Below are positions 26,987 through 30,606 of a stretch of DNA of 30,606 nt, piece by piece. The stretch spans positions 1 through 30,606 of the forward strand of contig CAZEZY010000012.1 of NCBI GenBank assembly GCA_964516635.1, in the 5' to 3' direction. Positions within the stretch are counted from its first letter, which is position 1; every line of letters starts with the position of its first letter. Source of the stretch: CAZEZY01 sp964516635. Its GTDB lineage: Bacteria > Pseudomonadota > Gammaproteobacteria > Burkholderiales > Burkholderiaceae_C. The notes under the pieces are model-generated. The model did not search any database and was not told the origin of the DNA. It saw nothing but the letters and a program-made list of their open reading frames with translations. A program made the position numbers and the translations under genes.

Positions 26987-27718
26987 ATGCCCCTTCAACC
27001 TCACCCGATTCAACGCCTGGCCTGCCTGCTGCTGGCGGCAGCTTCCCTGAGCCTGCCCCTGCTGGCCAGCGCCAACGAGTCCACCATCCGGAAAAACCTG
27101 GCTGAACGGCTGCCCAACCTGCCCGCCATTGAAGAAGTCCGATCCACGCCGATGCGTGGCCTGTTCGAGGTACGCGTCAACCAGTCCGACATCCTCTACA
27201 CCGATGCCGAGGGCAACTTCCTGATACAGGGTTCCCTGATCGATACCCGCGCCCGGTCCAACCTGACGGAACAGCGGGTCGACCAGCTCACCCGCCTCTC
27301 GTTCAAGGATCTGCCCCTCAAAGACGCCTTCACCACCGTCAGAGGCAACGGCAAGCAGAAGATCGCCGTCTTCAGCGACCCGAACTGCGGCTTCTGCAAG
27401 CGTCTGGAGCGCGATCTGCTGAATGTGGACAACGTGACCGTCTACACCTTCCTGGTGCCCATGCTGGGGCAGGACTCGCAAACCAAGTCCCGCAACATCT
27501 GGTGCGCGAAGGACAAGGCCGCTGCCTACAACGACTGGATGCTCAAAGGCGCGAACCCGGCCAACGCCACCTGTGACACGGCTGCCCTGACCCGCAACCT
27601 CGAGTTCGCGAGCCGGCAACGCATCACCGGCACGCCCACCAGCTTCACGGAAGACGGCACGCGCATCGTGGGCGCCGACTTCAACCGGATTCAACAGGCG
27701 CTGGCCACGCAGAAATGA
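26987..27718 (+). CDS. dsbC: Thiol:disulfide isomerase DsbC
   Basis: DsbC is a periplasmic dimeric isomerase that reshuffles wrong disulfides and is kept reduced by DsbD. The 243-residue product has a signal peptide (MPLQPHPIQRLACLLLAAAS, cleaved near ASA-N), an N-terminal dimerisation domain (about 28-85; VNQSDILYTDAEGNFLIQGS) and a thioredoxin-fold domain with the active site Cys134-Gly-Phe-Cys137 (most DsbC proteins have CGYC). The cis-proline loop TGTPTSF is present. A second cysteine pair (WCAKDKAAA and ATCDTAAL) matches the structural disulfide of the family. AGGA precedes the ATG by about ten bases. Its stop overlaps the next gene's start (ATGA). Confidence 0.95.
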   Translation: MPLQPHPIQRLACLLLAAASLSLPLLASANESTIRKNLAERLPNLPAIEEVRSTPMRGLFEVRVNQSDILYTDAEGNFLIQGSLIDTRARSNLTEQRVDQLTRLSFKDLPLKDAFTTVRGNGKQKIAVFSDPNCGFCKRLERDLLNVDNVTVYTFLVPMLGQDSQTKSRNIWCAKDKAAAYNDWMLKGANPANATCDTAALTRNLEFASRQRITGTPTSFTEDGTRIVGADFNRIQQALATQK

Positions 27719-29475
27719 CATCGAGGGCCGCTGCCGGGGGCATCCGCTACCGCGTCCGTGTCCAGCACCTGCAGGGACACCGATTCGGGGTTGAACTCCA
27801 CATCGCAGAACCCGATCGCCAGGTCGACGTCAGTCTGCCCGTCTGGATCCCGGGCAGCTATCTGGTGCGCGAGTTTTCGCAGCATTTGCTGCCATTGCAG
27901 GCCGAGGCCGATGGACAGGCGGTGGCCGTTCGGCAAACGCGCAAAAACCAGTGGCGTGTGCATCCTCCCACAGGCACCCGGCAACTCGTTGTGCATTACG
28001 AGGTGTATGCCTTCGATGCCTCTGTGCGCACGGCTTTTCTGGACCAGACACGGGGTTTTTTCAACCCCACCAGCCTGTGCCTGCGGGTGGAAGGGCGGGA
28101 ACATGAAACCCATCGCATCGAGGTGCTGGCACCCGATGCGCTTCCCGAATGGCAACTCGCCACGGCGCTGTCCCCCGAATGCATCCAGGCCAGCGGATTC
28201 GGCACCTACGTCGCGGCCCACTACGACGAACTCGCTGACAGCCCCTTCGAGATGGGGACTTTCTGGAGCGGCCACTTCAAGGTCAGGGGGGTCAAGCACC
28301 GCCTGGTGGTGAGCGGTGCGCCCGCTGGCTTCGATGGGGAGCGTCTGCTGCACGACACCCGCCGCCTCTGCGAAGCCGCCATGGCGTTCTGGCATGGTGA
28401 AGGCCGCCCACCGTTCCGGCACTACCTGTTCATGCTTCATGCCAGCGCGAATGGCTACGGCGGCCTGGAACACCGGCATTCGACCGCGCTCATCTGCCAG
28501 CGTGCCGATCTCCCTCTCAAAACCGATGGCAGCCCAGACAGGCGGCTGAAAGCCAGCGATGGCTACACCACCCTGCTGGGGCTGATCAGCCACGAATACT
28601 TTCATACCTGGAACGTCAAGCGGCTGCGGCCTCACGAATTCACCCGTTACGACTACGATCAGGAAAACCACACGGAGCTGCTCTGGTTTTTCGAAGGCTT
28701 CACCAGCTACTACGATGATCTGCTGGTCCTGCGGGCCGGCCTGATTGACGAGGCCACCTACCTTCAGTTGCTCGGCAAGACGATCAACCAGGTCTTGCAG
28801 ACACCAGGCCGGCGGGTGCAGAGCGTGGCTCAGGCGAGCTTTGAAGCCTGGACCAAGTACTACCGCATCCAGGAAAACACCCCCAACGCCACCGTGAGCT
28901 ACTACACCAAGGGTGCGCTGGTGGCCTTGTGCCTGGATCTGACGCTCAGGGCCGAAGGCCATGCCAGCCTGGACGACGTGATGCGTCACCTGTACGAGCG
29001 CTGCAACGGTGGCCCCATGCGGGAAGACGACCTGCTGGAAGTCCTGGAGCAAGCGGGCCAGCGCAGCTATGCCCGCGAGATCGCGGCATGGGTCCATGGT
29101 GTGGACGATCTGCCCTTGCGCCCGCTTCTGGAACAGACGGGCGTCCTTTGGGAGGAAGATACCGCCCCACTGGCTCAGCAACTCGGTTTGCGCGTGGCGG
29201 AAGACCAAGGCCTGGTGATCCGGAACGTCTTGCAGCATGGTGCGGGCGAAGCCGCCGGCCTGGCGGCAGGCGACGAATGGCTGGCCGTTGAAACCGCAAC
29301 GGACGAGCCGACCTCCGCCGGCTGGCGCGTGCGCAAACTGGACGACGTGGCCTTGCATGCGCGTGGCCAGTCTTGCATCACGGCCCTGGTGGCCAGAGAC
29401 GGCCGTCTGCTGCGCTGCCAACTCACATGGCCTCCTCAGCAGAGCCATGTGGTCCGGCTGGTCCGCAAGCCCTAG
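27715..29475 (+). CDS. M61 family glycyl-aminopeptidase-like metalloprotease with PDZ domain
   Basis: This is a 586-residue zinc peptidase of family M61. The N-terminal beta domain contains WIPGSYLVREFSQHL (about 42-57). The thermolysin-like catalytic domain has ANGYGGLEHRHS, the zinc motif HEYFH with His293, Glu294 and His297, and WFFEGFTSYYDD with the third ligand Glu327. A C-terminal PDZ domain (about 485-575; GLVIRNVLQHGAGEAAGLAA, then GDEWLAV) is expected to select peptides. No signal peptide is seen, so it is probably cytoplasmic. Translation is coupled to dsbC by a four-base overlap. The role of the pairing is unknown. Confidence 0.93.
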   Translation: MTSRAAAGGIRYRVRVQHLQGHRFGVELHIAEPDRQVDVSLPVWIPGSYLVREFSQHLLPLQAEADGQAVAVRQTRKNQWRVHPPTGTRQLVVHYEVYAFDASVRTAFLDQTRGFFNPTSLCLRVEGREHETHRIEVLAPDALPEWQLATALSPECIQASGFGTYVAAHYDELADSPFEMGTFWSGHFKVRGVKHRLVVSGAPAGFDGERLLHDTRRLCEAAMAFWHGEGRPPFRHYLFMLHASANGYGGLEHRHSTALICQRADLPLKTDGSPDRRLKASDGYTTLLGLISHEYFHTWNVKRLRPHEFTRYDYDQENHTELLWFFEGFTSYYDDLLVLRAGLIDEATYLQLLGKTINQVLQTPGRRVQSVAQASFEAWTKYYRIQENTPNATVSYYTKGALVALCLDLTLRAEGHASLDDVMRHLYERCNGGPMREDDLLEVLEQAGQRSYAREIAAWVHGVDDLPLRPLLEQTGVLWEEDTAPLAQQLGLRVAEDQGLVIRNVLQHGAGEAAGLAAGDEWLAVETATDEPTSAGWRVRKLDDVALHARGQSCITALVARDGRLLRCQLTWPPQQSHVVRLVRKP

Positions 29476-29486
29476 CGGCCCAACGG

Positions 29487-30296
29487 TCATTCCCCCTTGA
29501 ACACGGGGGCCCGCTTTTCCAGAAAGGCGTTCACGCCTTCAAAGTAATCGTGGGTTCGCCCGAGCGCTGACTGCAGGTCTCTCTCCACATCCAGGTGGGC
29601 ATCGAAGCTGCGCGTACCGGCATCCCGCAAGAGGCTGCGCGTGGCCACCAGGGCCCGGGTGGGCATGACCGCCAGGCGCTCGGCCATGGCCACTGCAGCG
29701 GCCAGCGGGTCCTCGGCCACCTCCCAGATCACGCCCCACTCCCTGGCCTGGGCAGCCGGCAGCTTGTCGCCGGTCATGGCCAGCGCCATGGCACGGGCCA
29801 ACCCCAGGCGCTCCACCAGCAACCAGCTGCCACCGGCGTCCGGAATCAGTCCGATCTTGCTGAAGGCTTGCACAAAACTGGCGCCCGGGGCGGCAATGGT
29901 GATGTCACAGGCCATGGCCAGCGATGCGCCCGCGCCGGCTGCCACGCCATTCACCGCGGCAATGGTGGGCATGCGCAGGTTCATGAACGCCCGTGCCGTG
30001 GGGTTGAAATAGTCCTGGATGACCGGCCCTGGGCTGGCTCGCTCCATCAGCCCCTCGCCGGGCGTGAAATCGAGCTCGGACAGGTCCAGACCGGCGCAGA
30101 ACCCCCGGCCGGCACCGGTGACCACCAGCGCCCGGATGACCGGATTGCCCGCTGCCTGTTGCAGCGCCGCCTGCAAGGCCACATGCATGGCCCGGGTGAA
30201 GCTGTTGAGCGCCTGGGGGCGATTGAGTGTGATGACGGCAACGGCTCCCCGTTCTTCGTAAAGAATGCCGCTGTCATCGCGGTGGGTGAGATTCAT
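29487..30296 (-). CDS. paaG: Enoyl-CoA hydratase/isomerase, PaaG-like
   Basis: This is a 269-residue crotonase-fold enzyme. It closely follows the PaaG pattern (1,2-epoxyphenylacetyl-CoA isomerase of aerobic phenylacetate breakdown): VTGAGRGFCAGLDLSELD for the oxyanion hole, NGVAAGAGASLAMACDI, FVQAFSKIGLIPDAGGSWLL with the catalytic aspartate, and FLEKRAPVFKGE at the end. The ATG at 30296 has AGGAGA eight bases upstream, and the open frame beyond it is ignored. No other paa genes are in view, so a general enoyl-CoA isomerase or hydratase role remains possible. It is convergent with the M61 gene and divergent from the next crotonase. Confidence 0.83.
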   Translation of the reverse strand: MNLTHRDDSGILYEERGAVAVITLNRPQALNSFTRAMHVALQAALQQAAGNPVIRALVVTGAGRGFCAGLDLSELDFTPGEGLMERASPGPVIQDYFNPTARAFMNLRMPTIAAVNGVAAGAGASLAMACDITIAAPGASFVQAFSKIGLIPDAGGSWLLVERLGLARAMALAMTGDKLPAAQAREWGVIWEVAEDPLAAAVAMAERLAVMPTRALVATRSLLRDAGTRSFDAHLDVERDLQSALGRTHDYFEGVNAFLEKRAPVFKGE

Positions 30297-30401
30297 GAGG
30301 GTCTCCTGTGGGTATGGACTGACCGATTTTGCACCCAACATGGCCCACACCGCCCCGCCTGCGGCGCTATAGTTCGGCTTTGACCCATCGGAGACAACCC
30401 C

Positions 30402-30606
30402 ATGAGCGATACCCCCGAACTGATCCAGATCCGCACCGAAGGGCGGGTCGGCATCGTCACCCTGAACCGCCCCAAACAGCTGAATGCCCTGAATGACCAG
30501 CTGATGAACGAGCTGGGTGCCGCCCTGAAGGCCTTCGACGCCGACGACAACATCGGCTGCATGATCATCACCGGCAGCGAAAAAGACTTTGCGGCGGGAG
30601 CCGACA
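30402..30606 (+). CDS. Enoyl-CoA hydratase, N-terminal part (runs off the window)
   Basis: The first 68 residues are a crotonase-family N-terminus (IRTEGRVGIVTLNRPKQLNA, LNDQLMNEL, and MIITGSEKDFAAGAD reaching the oxyanion-hole region). It resembles short-chain enoyl-CoA hydratases (FadB1x/PaaF/Ech type) more than the neighbouring PaaG-like gene. The ATG at 30402 follows GGAGACAACCCC. The reading frame continues past the last base. Divergent placement from 29487-30296 suggests a shared control region of about 105 bases. Confidence 0.9.
   Translation, partial: MSDTPELIQIRTEGRVGIVTLNRPKQLNALNDQLMNELGAALKAFDADDNIGCMIITGSEKDFAAGAD

Overview
The window is GC-rich, tightly packed chromosomal DNA from a Gram-negative bacterium. 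Gene content points to a betaproteobacterium of the order Burkholderiales, probably near Comamonadaceae. Supporting signs are mreBCD followed by the gene for PBP2, glnK-amtB modules with sigma-54 style promoters, a MetH lacking its homocysteine domain behind an S-adenosylhomocysteine (SAH) riboswitch, and a flavin monooxygenase/dsbC/M61 peptidase cluster. The genus is inferred, not shown. A run of 10 Ns inside ychF shows that this is a draft scaffold.

Layout. 1-3879 (+): cell-elongation genes mreB (3' end), mreC, mreD and mrdA (PBP2). 3887-4651 (-): a TSUP-family permease, convergent with mrdA. 4736-8360 (-): two tandem glnK-amt ammonium modules separated by a terminator, each with a -24/-12 promoter; the upstream one also has an NtrC-like palindrome. 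8609-10156 (+): comM/yifB AAA ATPase. 10354-13747 (-): an exported FecR-domain protein and metH, with a SAH riboswitch at 13778-13865. 13876-15284 (-): a class I glutamine amidotransferase and a TetR regulator. The regulator is divergent from a two-gene RND efflux operon at 15397-19526 (+), with a perfect inverted repeat between them.

19532-22752 looks like an inserted cassette of about 3.2 kb. It is bounded by a 12-bp direct repeat that coincides with the 3' end of ychF. It holds a damaged BrnT/BrnA toxin-antitoxin pair, a duplicated-domain DUF1566 protein, a saccharopine-dehydrogenase-like reductase and the cut-off start of another reading frame. After it come ychF (-, interrupted by the Ns), a degenerate HD-GYP protein (+), a MOSC-domain protein (-), a co-directional cluster of divergent UbiH-like monooxygenase, dsbC and M61 peptidase (+), a PaaG-like crotonase (-), and the start of a second, divergent crotonase (+).

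Functionally the window is mostly housekeeping: wall elongation, nitrogen assimilation, methionine and methyl cycle, GTPase/ATPase translation factor, periplasmic disulfide isomerisation and acyl-CoA metabolism. The accessory parts are the efflux operon and the cassette. No noncoding stretch exceeds 300 bases. The longest are 8361-8608 (sigma-54 promoter and NtrC-like site), 10157-10353 (nothing recognised) and 19527-19723 (left cassette edge and brnTA promoter region). I found no rRNA, tRNA, CRISPR array, transposase or integrase. I did not find a convincingly new biological system; the most unusual places are the cassette, the doubled glnK-amt modules and the degenerate HD-GYP protein.
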